A DNA stretch of 64,000 nt, from contig JALRMH010000076.1 of NCBI GenBank assembly GCA_026119935.1, forward strand, positions 39,888 through 103,887. Reading direction: 5' to 3'. Under the pieces are notes generated by a model. That model had not been told where the DNA came from and ran no database searches. It was given only the letters and a program-made list of their open reading frames with translations. Both the position numbers and the translations under genes were made by a program. The DNA comes from Endothia cerciana (taxonomy: Eukaryota > Ascomycota > Sordariomycetes > Diaporthales > Cryphonectriaceae). Shown here piece by piece: positions 23,585 through 33,603 of the stretch (the stretch's first letter is position 1; the number at the start of each line of letters is the position of its first letter).

Positions 23585-25161
23585 TGACTTGAAAGCTCAC
23601 ATCCAGCCAAGACCGACGAGTAGCCTGTGTTGACCTCCACTTGTCGAGTCCGTTGACTCCCACGACACCAGGTGCCAATGTCAACCTTGAGAATCACTGT
23701 GCGTTTTGAGATTCATGTATATACTTGGTATCTTGCAATATATCACCTTGTCAAACTTGTGCGTCGTTGCGAATTGGTCCAAAATAATTTCGACAGTCGC
23801 GGGATGGGGCGTTGGTTTGGGAAGAAGGGTTGGGAGGGTGGTGATATTTGTATGACCCAGGCTTGTGCACTAGCAACCATCCAGAAAAGGGTATTTTCAC
23901 AACCAATCCTTTCCCTCTCGCCCTCTAGTCTCCCACGCCTAACTGAGATTGAGAGTTCCTCTTGTTGTTGCATGACCAGTTTGACATATCAAATATCCTC
24001 GTCTAGGTGGGGGATGGGAGACCCATCAATGCACTGCTAAAGCAGGAGACGTATGGTGGCGAAGGTCCTGGCCGAAGCCGCGATACTCGGTAAGGAGAAG
24101 TGATATGGCTCGAACAACATGCCACGAATGAACAATGATGAGCACACAGACTGCGGAGATCTGGCATCTCGGCTGGGTGGATCCAGTTTCACGATGGCGA
24201 TCAACCGACACGGATGCCAAACTTGACGATGGCCCGGGACGCGCTTTAAAGGCGACCTAGGTTGCTTTAGCACGGGGTTGTGTTGATGACAAAGTGTGTC
24301 GAACTTGAACTGAAATCTCAGATCAAGTCGAGAAGAAATGAATGTCATACTGTACAACAACCACTATGGTGTCATCCTCATGAGATAGGTGATGAGTGTG
24401 CTTACTGATTACTACTCACGCATCCTGATGTGCTGAAGTAGAAAACAGAGTTAGATGCCATCTGAAGAATAGTGATGAACCAAGAAGAGAGGACTGGTCC
24501 CCAGCTGTGAGTCGCTCAGTGAGGCCGGGGTCCACCATGAGGGGTGTTACACTTGGCGGTTAGCCTTGACGATCATTCGTCTCATGCAAAGGGCCCCTGA
24601 CAGAGTCTGCAACAGCAATGGGTGCAAGGCCCTGGTGGAGCTGTCAGATCTGCGTACCTGCGGCCAACGACGCCATGCTCTCTATCAGTACGGAGTCCCG
24701 GCAGCGTTGAAGGAACCAAGGATACGCTGCGCGGATGCACGGCTTCCAAGGTTCTCCAGCAGTGAGTTTGACCCAATAAGTGGTCGTGGACGGCCCATCA
24801 CACATCACACCACCCTTTTCTCCCACCTGCACTACTGACCTGGTCTTCGTTCGCTACTGGCTTTCTAATTTCACATATCCTTTTAGTCGCGTTATTGCTG
24901 GGCAATCGTCATTCCTTCCTCTCGCTCCTTGCAGGCCGGCCTCGAACACAGCGACTTGACGATAATCCTAATTCCCTTGGCACCTCAATCAAACCCCACT
25001 ACTATCCGTGCGCCGGCGCTCACCCGAAAGTCAACCCGTCTCTCCCAAGCCGCCGGGCCAAGAGCACCACCACCGAGCAAGCAAGCCGGGAGATATACTA
25101 TTCCACCCCTCCCCCCGCCCCGGTACGAGTGATCTGGGCCAACGAGCAGGAGATAGCAAGA
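23585..25161. other. Intergenic, nothing recognised
   Basis: About 1.6 kb. An open frame from 24895 runs in frame into the small membrane protein at 25162. Its upstream part is low-complexity and is more likely 5' leader than coding. No other candidate gene. Confidence 0.5.
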
Positions 25162-25428
25162 ATGTCGTCGGTAGGCTTCCTGCAAATCGCTACCACCATC
25201 GACACACGCGATGCCGTGAGCCCCACGGATGCGCTGGCGGACCTGACCCTGGGGGTCGTCTGGGCCGCGACCCTGTACGTGATCGGGATGATCTGGACCA
25301 CCCTGGCCCTCATCGACAGGTGGAGGGGCCCGCACGGGACCGGCGAGATCAACTTCCTCTCTGTCATCGCCGCGTTCATCCTCGCTATCCCCTGGCCGGC
25401 TGTCCTGCTCATCACGGCGGTGTTGTAA
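25162..25428 (+). CDS. Small two-helix membrane protein, 88 aa, unknown function
   Basis: The frame starts at an ATG (MSSVGFLQIATT) and encodes 88 residues. Two hydrophobic helices (about 29-48, VVWAATLYVIGMIW, and 65-87, LSVIAAFILAIPWPAVLLIT) are separated by a charged loop with RWRGPHGTGEIN. Third codon positions are GC-rich (many C/G endings), unlike flanking DNA, which supports real coding. I recognise no family. An in-frame extension to 24895 would add 89 residues of Pro/Ser/Arg-rich sequence and is less likely. Confidence 0.6.
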   Translation: MSSVGFLQIATTIDTRDAVSPTDALADLTLGVVWAATLYVIGMIWTTLALIDRWRGPHGTGEINFLSVIAAFILAIPWPAVLLITAVL

Positions 25429-28280
25429 TGAGTGGACGATATTACTTGGGGCGTAAAAGTGTTGGGTGGAAGGGGAGGGTGGAGGGCCTTGGTAGGGCCT
25501 GGTGATGGAGATGGACCGTCCCCCGGGTGTTGTCGAATGCAGGACAGGCATACGTCGACGGGGTGTTCGGCGGACGGAGGACGAGGGGGCGAGGGGGGGC
25601 GAGGGGGGGCGAGGGGGTCATTGCACCGTCATACTCCGCGAAGCAATGGTCGCGGACTCATGCCCGCAACCGGCGTCTGACCCAAGGCGTTCGATCGTAC
25701 AGATCGAGTTCGGACGTGAATTCTTTTTCTTTCTTCCTGGTCGTCGGCCTGGGTTGGCAAATGTGGTGTCGGAGTCATGCTATAGTGATATTACATCGGC
25801 AATTATATTCGACTTCTGGGGCAAGCTCTTCTACGCCGGTGCGGCGAGATGACCGTGAGCCGCCGAAGATACAGAGGTGGCATATGGAGGAGGATCTCTT
25901 TTCATTACGCTGGCGACTATATTGTCACGTTCACTAAATCCGTCGAGACATATAAAATGGTCTTCTGCAGTCCATTTTTCCCCCATAATACTCAGCGTCA
26001 TACTTCCGCGTTTGTCAATTCCGTATGCACTAAGAACACGTCTTTCACCAAGGCACCAAGAACCTGCCAATCGTGCATATCGGGGCGATGTAGTCCCCAG
26101 TCGCCAGAAGAATGATACGCAGACTGCTTCGATCTGCGACCACTATCTATGTTGTGCTGTCGCTAGGTACGTATGTATCTTAGCTTCACCTCGACGACCC
26201 AGCAGGCCGAGTCCAGCTCAACGCCAAGCACACATGAGCAATCTAATGGCGATCGAACTACCGCCTTAGTACTTATGACAGCCCGAGAAACGGTGAGCCC
26301 CACAGGTAGCCTTGTTGATCGCATCATCGACATGTCATGGTTTTAATCCCTTCACGGTCCTGAAGCCGATAACTGCCGTGTTTCCTTCTAGGTGGCATTG
26401 GTATCCCGGCTTCGCCGCCCGTCTCGGCAGGTTGTCGTAGACGCCTCTGCCGCACAGGCCGAGGGATCTGTGGAGGTTATCGTCATCGAATATGCGGTCA
26501 TTCGGTAGCTAGATGTCGTTTGTTAAATGTTGAATAGTCCACTTGTGAGTTGTGACAGGCGACGGATGAATCAGGACGAGGCTTACAACCACTTCCCAGC
26601 GTATCCAGGGCTTCATGAGCTTCTTCTTTGCCCTGCAGGAAATCTTGCCGAGATCCTTGTCCTCCCACTGTGTGTTGTTCCGAGGGTTGCCACGGTTTTC
26701 ACAGAAGCTGCCGGTCCTGATGCTGGCCACTTCGACGCTCGAGTCGGGGGCGCCGGTCCCAGTGACTTGCGGGGGCAAGGTCGGATAGAGGCCGGACGAG
26801 TGGCTCTTAACGGATCTGGCCATGCATGGCAGCCTTCCGGTCACTTCAGTACGGAACCTACACCTCTTGCAATCACGACTTGGTGAGGTATGATTGGTGT
26901 AGTAACTCAGGATAAGGCCGGTGTAGACTAGGATCGGTTCAATCTGCATACTGGCTTGGTCTTTGTGGATGTTGAGGTGAACAGACACGACGCGACAATC
27001 ATTGGTCTTGTACAAGCCTTGAAGAGGGATGAATGCTGAGTTGGAAGATACTGAATATCAAAAGCTGAAAGATGGACTGTAGAGGACGGCAGATCGAGAG
27101 CTAGAGGTGCAGTCGACACGACGCAAAGCGGGAAGCAGACCTTAGGCATAATGGATCCATCAAAAATCGTGAACTATGCAAAGCAAGAACGGAGGGAAAA
27201 GTAAGCATGATTTTCAGTGACGAGGACGCAGCAAAGACGTGGATGAGTGCGACGTCTACATGGTAGGTACAGTACCATAAATAAATCCCCGGATGAGGCG
27301 CGACGATCAGAAGCCTTTCCTCTACCCAGGAAATTTGTAGAACAGTCTTGATTATTCCTTCTTCCTTTCTTTCTATCGTTCCCCTTTCATGGCTGTTGCA
27401 TCCCCCCCCCCCCCCAACCCTCCTCTTCCAAATCTTTCCACCCCCTCCCAGAATATGTCTCAGTGCTCAACGTAATTAGTAGACTCACCCCTGTCTGTTG
27501 TATTCGCCGCAGGCGACCCGTCTGGCGCTCTGGCTGACATTGAATCTGATGTTCAGGACTGATCAATTACTTTTCCTGCACATCTCTCATCTACTACTTC
27601 GGCATCCAGCTTGCTTTATCAACTCAGGGACTCAATTATGTCCCCTGTTCATTGTGGCAATCCTATTAGAGAGGGCAGGAACCTTCTTGTGAAGGGGGCG
27701 CAAAATTAGTGCTCCCCGTTCCTAGCTAAAAGTTCATCGTTCCTAAGAGAAAGTGGGCACAGAAAACCTTATTTTCTAGGAATGATGATCTTTTGGCTAC
27801 TATTAAATCCTATTTGAAGGGTATTCATACGCGCCCTGGACCCAGGGACTTCTGCATCTCTCCCGATTGACTAACGGAACCCAATGAAGTCCTTCCCAAG
27901 GGAAGCGGAGTAACAACCAGTTGTTCAACCGAGTAGGCTGGCCTTGCGCTCTTGGCCGACGGGGGATTGGATCGATGAATTCCCCCTCGCGGTTTAACGC
28001 TTGTAAATCTCGCGCTGGCCCCCGAAGCATCCGGGTAGGTGAGGTGCGGTGTCGGTGGGACCTCACTCCACACCTACTCATGTAGGTTAATAGTAGTGCG
28101 ACAACGGCTGCGACTTGCCTCTTTTGGGCTCGTTCTCGGTGGGTAACGCGGGTCACGTAAATCACCTCCTGTGAGTGAGGACCAGGTACCTGAGGTAGGT
28201 TGCACAACGTCTGCATCACAGCTGTGAGATCTGGATACGCAGGCACCTCCAGCGGCAGAGCTGCATATATATTTATCAAC
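25429..28280. other. Large gene-free interval upstream of the catabolic cluster
   Basis: 2.85 kb with short homopolymer runs (C-run near 27403-27416; G-rich tandem words near 25585-25616) and no supportable gene. Frames of up to 168 codons near 26509-27015 lack motifs and have frames open on the opposite strand too. The last 300 bp form the promoter of the aldo-keto reductase. Confidence 0.5.
28035..28077. promoter_or_regulatory. Nested inverted repeat upstream of aldo-keto reductase
   Basis: Outer arms GTAGGTG (28035-28041) and CACCTAC (28071-28077) enclose inner arms GTGAGGT (28039-28045) and ACCTCAC (28060-28066). All arms are perfect. It lies about 205-245 bp before the ATG at 28281. It may be a dimeric regulator site; no binding protein is known from this window. 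Confidence 0.35.
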
Positions 28281-29442
28281 ATGGCTGCAAAGGTGCCCTC
28301 CTTCAAGCTGAACAACGGCATCCTCATGCCCTCGGTGGGCATGGGTATGTAGCCCACCACGGTGTCTCCTCTTTGCGGCCGATGACGTGCTCCCTAACAC
28401 ATCAACAGGATGCTGGATGGGCAAGGCCGGCGGCGGAGACAAGGTCTACCAGATGTGCATCAACGCTGTAAAGGCTGGCTACCGCTCCTTCGACACGGCC
28501 GATGGCTATCAGAACGAGGAGGAAGTCGGACGGGCGCTCCGCGACTCGGGCGTGCCCCGCGAGGAGTTCTTCGTGACCACCAAGCTGTAAGAGACCAACC
28601 CCTAGAAGACGTCGGCCCCCTTCGCGGAGGACGGCACTGACCGTCGCAAAGGAACAACGCCGATCACCACCAGGTGGCCGACGGCTTCCAGAGATCGCTC
28701 AAGGCGCTCGGCGTGGAGTACATCGACCTGTACCTCATGCACTGGCCCCAGGCCGTGAGAGACGGCCGCGTCCTGCAGCCCGAGGAGAGCCCCACGGTCC
28801 ACGAGACGTGGGCCGAGATGGTCAAGCTCCTCGACACGGGAAAGGTCCGCGCGCTGGGGGTGTCCAACTTCGGCGTGCCGCTCCTCGAGTCCCTGCTGGC
28901 CGGGACCGGGACCGTGCCCGCGGTCAACCAGGTCGAGCTGCACCCGATGCTGCCGAGGGTGGCGCTCCGGGGGTTCTGCGGGAGGCACGGGATCGTGCTC
29001 ACCGCGTACTCTCCGGTCGGGCAGCCCAAGCCCGGCTCGGTCTCGCCGCTGCTCACGGACGAGGCGGTCGTGGGGGTCGCGAAGAGGCATGGCGCCAACG
29101 AGGGCCAGGTCCTCCTCAGCTGGGGTGTACAGCACGGTATCGTTGTGGTGCCCAAGAGCGAGAATCCGGAGCGGATGAGGAAGAACATCACGGCAAGCTC
29201 CGCCCCGTCCCCCCCCCCCCCCCCGGCCCCCCAATGCCGTGCTTCCAAGGACCATCACTAACAGGGGGCAGCTCTTGAAACTTGACGATGACGACATGAA
29301 GGCCATCGATGCGATCCACAAGCAACATGGCAAGCACCGCAGCCTCCTCCATTACCATACCGAGAAAGGCACGGTCTTCGATTGGACTTATGAGCAGTTG
29401 GGCTGGGAGATGGGTCCTGGAGGCTTGGGTAAGGCGGCTTGA
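28281..29442 (+). CDS. Aldo-keto reductase, 317 aa, first gene of the 3-hydroxyanthranilate cluster region
   Basis: This is an NAD(P)H-dependent aldehyde/ketone reductase of the AKR superfamily, cytosolic. Exons are 28281..28344, 28409..28586, 28652..29192 and 29272..29442 (954 nt in frame). The catalytic tetrad is visible as D50 (SFDTAD), Y55 (DGYQNEEE), K80 (VTTKL) and H111 (LMHWPQ). The cofactor loop VVVPKSENPERMRKN is typical. Intron 3 is best explained as GC-AG: the donor is GCAAGC after ACG, and the acceptor GGCAG follows a TCACTAAC branch site. A C-rich run lies inside it. The gene ends 420 bp before the converging deaminase gene. Its codons are as GC-rich as the next four genes, which supports membership of the cluster. 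A role in reducing an aminomuconate-type intermediate or a side-product aldehyde is only a guess. Confidence 0.9.
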
Positions 29443-29862
29443 TTGTTTTCGCATCTCAGGTGTATAGAATTGACAGATTCAAGAAACGGACTGGAGACGC
29501 AGATATGTATATAATCTCGTCGAGAAATCTGTCCAAGTCGCCCCCGGCTGGCAGTGGTCTTTTGATCATGTGTACCTGTTCGCGGCGAGCTGGATGAGGA
29601 CCGCGGCCTCATCTATCCCGACCTGAACCTTGCCTTCGGGGGGTCAGGCTCTCTCTGTCCAGTCACAGATCCGAGGTCATGCTGCCGGCCATCAGCGCCC
29701 ATGCCGCAGTCTAGATAGCCTCGCGCTTTTTGCATCGCGATGCGTGGAACGCTAGAAACCCTCCACATCTCAGCGAAGACGGACAGGCCTCCCCGAACAA
29801 CCCTCCTCCCTCGGCTGTACTGTCCCCTCGATGGAGTGCTCGTCTCGCTGTCCTAACATACC
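29443..29862. other. Convergent 3' region, AKR / deaminase
   Basis: 420 bp between two converging stop codons. Presumably 3' untranslated regions; no gene or repeat seen. Confidence 0.6.
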
Positions 29863-30315
29863 TCACCCCGACACCAAGGCCTGACACTTGATCTCCACAT
29901 TCAGCCTCACGTTCGGCAGCGCCGCGACCTGGACGCAGGTCCTGGCGGGGGCTTTCGCCCTGTCCGGCCACCGCCTGTTCCACTCGGCGTTCATGGCGGC
30001 GTAGTCCCCCATGTCCGTCAGGAAGACGGTGGCGTCCACGACGCTCTCGAGCCCGCACCTCCCGTCCGTGGCGCCTCGGATGATGGCCTCGATGTTGCGC
30101 AGCACCGCGGCCGTCTGCGCACCGCAGTCCAGCCTCAGGGTCCCGTCGGGCAGGGCCTCGCAGCCCTCGTAGGTGCCGTCGCCGCGGCGCGAGGACGTGC
30201 CCGACACGAAGAGGAGGCGGCTGGTGGACGGTGCCGTGCGCGCGTGGGGGTAGTTGGCGAGGCCCTGGGCGCGCTCGGCGGGGAGGAAGTACCCGTCTCC
30301 GTTTGGCGAGGCCAT
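29863..30315 (-). CDS. RidA (YjgF/YER057c/UK114) family protein, 2-aminomuconate deaminase type, 150 aa
   Basis: Predicted to hydrolyse the amino group of 2-aminomuconate to give 4-oxalocrotonate and ammonia. The frame is a single exon. NYPHARTAP and LLFVSGTSSRR near the N-terminus, then VDATVFLTDMGDYAAMNAEW and ARTCVQVAALPN, follow the pattern of AmnD/NbaF-type deaminases more closely than housekeeping RidA imine deaminases; this subfamily call rests on remembered family patterns. The carboxylate-binding arginine is in the ART motif and the terminal VEIKCQAL strand is present. It is head-to-head with the aminomuconate-semialdehyde dehydrogenase across 813 bp, which fits consecutive steps of one pathway. 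The alternative is a generic RidA paralogue. Confidence 0.85.
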   Translation of the reverse strand: MASPNGDGYFLPAERAQGLANYPHARTAPSTSRLLFVSGTSSRRGDGTYEGCEALPDGTLRLDCGAQTAAVLRNIEAIIRGATDGRCGLESVVDATVFLTDMGDYAAMNAEWNRRWPDRAKAPARTCVQVAALPNVRLNVEIKCQALVSG

Positions 30316-30546
30316 GGCTGAGGGGATATTTGTCCTTTGTTCAGCCGAAGTTTTGTAGTGAGAAGAAGGGGAAAGGTGAAGGAGAGGGGTGGCCCAGAGG
30401 TGAATGTGGTTAAGGTTTTGTTGGTGAGTATCGTCGTGCTACTCTTTCTTCTGGACCGTCACGAGCTGAAGACCTTGTCCTCGTCCTCTACCCCTGATGC
30501 TGCAAAAGGTACCCTGACCCATGCAGCACCTTTGGACATATACCGC

Positions 30547-30573
30547 ACCGGCGTGATATGATCACCTGCCGGT
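30547..30573. promoter_or_regulatory. Perfect inverted repeat ACCGGC-N15-GCCGGT
   Basis: Six-base arms are perfect and the spacer itself contains GTGAT-ATG-ATCAC, another perfect dyad slightly off-centre. The arrangement contains CGG-N17-CCG. Inverted CGG triplets are the typical target of fungal Zn2Cys6 regulators, but an N17 spacer is longer than well-known examples. It lies about 230 bp from the deaminase ATG and 560 bp from the dehydrogenase ATG. Binding is inferred. Confidence 0.35.
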
Positions 30574-30837
30574 CTCGCGAAGAAGCTCTCCCGACGACGG
30601 TTTCTACACATTGCGCCGAGCATCCGCCCCCCGCCCCCTTACTTGTATCTTGATCTTCCGATTGGCTGCAGGCGCCCTGTTATTACCGCTTTGGGACGGC
30701 GGGGTAATCTCAGCACGGAAGCGGAAACTAGCAGTGGCGGGGGCACAGTGGTACCGTAGCGCGGTAGGTGTGATGTTAGTGTGTGTGTGTTTGGGGGGGG
30801 GGGGGTGGTTTGGGCGGCGTTGGACACAGCCGACGGG

Positions 30838-30890
30838 CCTGTGAAGGCCTGTGAAGGCCCGTGAAGGCCTGTGAGGACCTGTGAGGTTGG
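30838..30890. repeat. 10-bp tandem repeat, about 5 copies
   Basis: The unit gtgaaggcct recurs five times with one or two substitutions per copy (gtgaaggccc, gtgaggacct). It lies in the deaminase/dehydrogenase intergenic region. Confidence 0.75.
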
Positions 30891-31128
30891 TGAGGCTACA
30901 GAAGCTACAGGGCCTCCCAGCGGCGGCGGCGGCGGCACCTACGACGTCTAAGGCGTATAGCCGCCGGTGGACCCCCAAATGCTTGTGCGTGAGGCCCGCT
31001 TTCACCCAAGACTATCCCGTCCTTCCAGATCTTGATCGTGGGTGAGCTCTCTGCCCAGAAATTGAGCCACATTTCAGAATCTGTGCCTCCGTCGCCAGGT
31101 CGAGCCGGGAATCTGATCTCTGGTCAGA

Positions 31129-32763
31129 ATGGTCACCCTGGATCAGCAACTCCACGGCAGCGCCTCGGAGGCGCTCTGGGCGGCCAACACACACGAGAAG
31201 GCCACCGCGCTCCTCGAGCAGCTCGACGGCAGGCCCATCACCCTGCAGCACTTCACGGGGAACAGGTTCAGCACGGCGGAGGCCTCAAGGTACATAGACT
31301 CGTTCGAGCCGAAGTCCGGGAGGCTCATCGCGCGGGTCCCGTGTGCGTCAGCCGACGAGGTCGATGCCGCCGTCGGGGCCGCCAGGGCCGCCTTCCCGGC
31401 GTGGAGCAGGACGCCGCGCACAGAGCGCTCGCGGCTGCTCCGCCGGGTCGGCGAGGTCATCGCCGAGAACCGCGAGCTCTTCGCCGTCTGGGAGAGCATC
31501 GACCAGGGCAAGACGCTGGAGCGGGCGAGGGTCGAGGTGGACAGGGCCGTGTCGAACTTCTCGTGAGCACCCCGGGCCCCTCTCTCTCCCAGCCCAAGGC
31601 TTTTTAATTTTTGATTCTTGCAACCGGGTACTGATCACGGCTGTGGCCACAGGTACTTCTCGACGTTCATCCTGCACGAGTCGACGTCCGCCAGGATGAT
31701 CGACGGCGTGGCGCTCACGTACGAGCACCGCAGCCCCGCGGGCGTGTTCGCCCTCATCTCCCCCTGGAACATGCCCCTCTACCTGCTGACCTGGAAGGTC
31801 GCCCCGTGCCTGGCCTTCGGCTGCACGGCCGTCGCCAAGCCCAGCGAGGTGACCAGCATGAGCGCCTTCCTGCTCGCGTCCGCCTTCGAGAGGGCGGGGC
31901 TGCCGCCGGGCGCCATCAGCGTCCTGTTCGGCGACGGCGCGACGACGGGCTCGGCGCTGGTGTCGCACCCGGGCGTCCACGGCGTGTCCTTCACCGGCGG
32001 CACCGCGACGGGCATCGCCATCCGCAGGGCCACCGTGCACCAGGTCTACAAGCACGTCTCCCTCGAGCTGGGCGGCAAGAACCCCACGCTGGTGTTCGCC
32101 GACTCGATGGCCGCCGACAGGGAGAGGACGCTCCGCACGGCAGCGGCGGCCGCCTTTGAGAACCAGGGCGAGATCTGCCTCTGCGGGTCCCGGATCTACG
32201 TCGAGGCGGGCGCCTGCGGGGACTTCGTCGCGGCGTTCACCGAGTATGTCACCGGGGCATACCGGGTGGGCGAGACGGTGGGGGCCGTGGCGAGCCTGCA
32301 GCACTACGCCAAGGTCAGGGGGTACCTCGAGACGGCGCGGGAGCAGGGCATGACGTTCAACACGGGCGAGGTGCCGCCCGAGATACGGGCCGGCGACCGG
32401 GGGGGCTACTGGGTCGGGCCCACGGTGCTGACGGGCGTGCCCGCGGGCTCGGAGCTGCTGCGCGACGAGATCTTCGGCCCCGTGGTGACCATCGTCCCCT
32501 TCGAGGACGAGGACGAGGCCGTGAGGCTGGCGAACGACAGCGAGTACGGGCTCGCTGCCGTGCTGCTGACCACGGACGGCGGGCGGATGAGGAGGGTGGG
32601 GGAGCAGCTGCAGGCGGGCCTGGTGTGGGTGAACTGCTGGCTGGTGAGGGAGCTGGGCACGCCGTTCGGGGGCATGAAGAACTCCGGGACGGGGCGGGAG
32701 GGCGGCGAGTACTCGAGGGACGTGTTCACGGTTGCCCGGACTTTGCACCTAGCCACGGTGTAA
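31129..32763 (+). CDS. 2-aminomuconate-6-semialdehyde dehydrogenase (ALDH8 type), 514 aa
   Basis: Predicted to oxidise 2-aminomuconate semialdehyde to 2-aminomuconate with NAD+. Exons 31129..31562 and 31653..32763 join in frame (1545 nt); the intron is 90 nt, GTGAGC...CACAG. ALDH marks are SPWNMPLYLLTWK with N184, SFTGGTATG for cofactor binding, ELGGKN with E283, and ENQGEICLC with catalytic C320. The QGEICLC motif, WVNCWLVRELGTPFGG and the SPWNxPLYLLTWK loop are specific to ALDH8A1 and bacterial aminomuconate-semialdehyde dehydrogenases, as opposed to betaine or generic aldehyde dehydrogenases. Neighbouring dioxygenase, decarboxylase and deaminase genes support the assignment. No targeting signal is seen. 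The ATG at 31129 is the first in the frame. Confidence 0.92.
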
Positions 32764-33036
32764 GGGATACACGGATGAGGACTAATTCATTCAATTCACT
32801 TCCCGGGTGTGGAGTGTGCGCGCTTGCAGGCTCTCGCGCGGTCGTATTCTCGGCCGCGATTGAGCGCCGGTTGGATCTTGCTTGTTGACAATGCGTGTGA
32901 GCCCAGCCTCCACCCTGATCTGTCTCGATAAAGCGTATTCACAAATACCCCCGATCATCACCGCCCGCATCATCAGCCTGATTACCAACACATCCGGCCG
33001 TTCCGGCGCCCAACGCTGCGGACCCCCCTTCTCTCC

Positions 33037-33603
33037 CTACTGGGGGTCCTCCACCTGCCCACAGGCCGGACACTTCCTCAGGCCCTCATTCTCCCTCCAG
33101 CTGTTGATCAGGGGCTTCAGCTGGGTCCCCAGGTCCGTGCAGTGGAAGACCTCCTCCCGGATCACCGTCGGCCTCTCGTGGCCGCCCTTCTTGCAGTACC
33201 ACCTCAGGCGGTCGAGGCTGCCCTCGGGCCTGACGCGCTCCATGACCAGGCCGATGGTGTCTGCAAAGCGGCAGGGGTTGTGCGGCGTGTCCCCGGGGAG
33301 CAGGAACATCTCGCCCTCCCTGATCTCGACGTCCCTGAAGGACTCGTTGCCGTCGGCATCCCTCTCCACGACCTTGAGGCACATGGCGCCCTTGAGCTGG
33401 TAGAACCACTCCTCGGTCTCGTTGATGTGGTAGTCGTTGCGCGAGTTGGGCCCGCCGACGACCATGAGCACCATGTCCTTGCCGCTGAAGAGGCAGTAGT
33501 TGTTCACGGGGGGCTGCAGGAGGGACTCGTTCTGGGTGAGCCACGAGGCGAAGGCCATGGGCGGCGGGAGGGGTTTGTGTGCCGCTGATGCGTCGCCGTC
33601 CAT
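33037..33603 (-). CDS. 3-hydroxyanthranilate 3,4-dioxygenase, 188 aa
   Basis: This cupin-type non-haem iron extradiol dioxygenase opens the ring of 3-hydroxyanthranilate to 2-amino-3-carboxymuconate semialdehyde, in the cytosol. It is a single exon. The iron ligands are H59 (DYHINE), E65 and H108 (GDTPHNP). The substrate-binding Arg is R55 (GGPNSRND). FHCTDLGTQLKP and the C-terminal CPACG are typical of fungal and bacterial forms that carry a second, rubredoxin-like iron site. Here four Cys remain (137, 155, 178 and 181), but the usual C-x2-C at 137-140 is C-K-K-G, so that site may be altered. The same enzyme serves NAD synthesis as BNA1/HAAO, but the flanking decarboxylase and dehydrogenase point to a catabolic copy. 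The gene converges with the dehydrogenase (273 bp apart). Confidence 0.95.
   Translation of the reverse strand: MDGDASAAHKPLPPPMAFASWLTQNESLLQPPVNNYCLFSGKDMVLMVVGGPNSRNDYHINETEEWFYQLKGAMCLKVVERDADGNESFRDVEIREGEMFLLPGDTPHNPCRFADTIGLVMERVRPEGSLDRLRWYCKKGGHERPTVIREEVFHCTDLGTQLKPLINSWRENEGLRKCPACGQVEDPQ

Larger units (their letters stand above)
30316..31128. promoter_or_regulatory. Divergent promoter region, deaminase / dehydrogenase
   Basis: 813 bp between two divergent start codons of adjacent pathway genes. It contains the ACCGGC inverted repeat (30547-30573), a decamer tandem repeat (30838-30890), a G-run and a GTGAGGT word (30881-30887) also found in the other cluster promoters. No gene is supported here. 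Confidence 0.55.

Noticed and set aside
26509..27015. 168-codon minus-strand frame and opposing 119-codon plus-strand frame as a gene in the empty interval
   Set aside because: No motif, open on both strands, and no splice partner.
31348..32748. 466-codon open frame antisense to the aminomuconate-semialdehyde dehydrogenase
   Set aside because: It arises from GC-rich third codon positions of the sense gene, shows only Arg/Pro/Ala/His-rich low-complexity sequence and has no motif.
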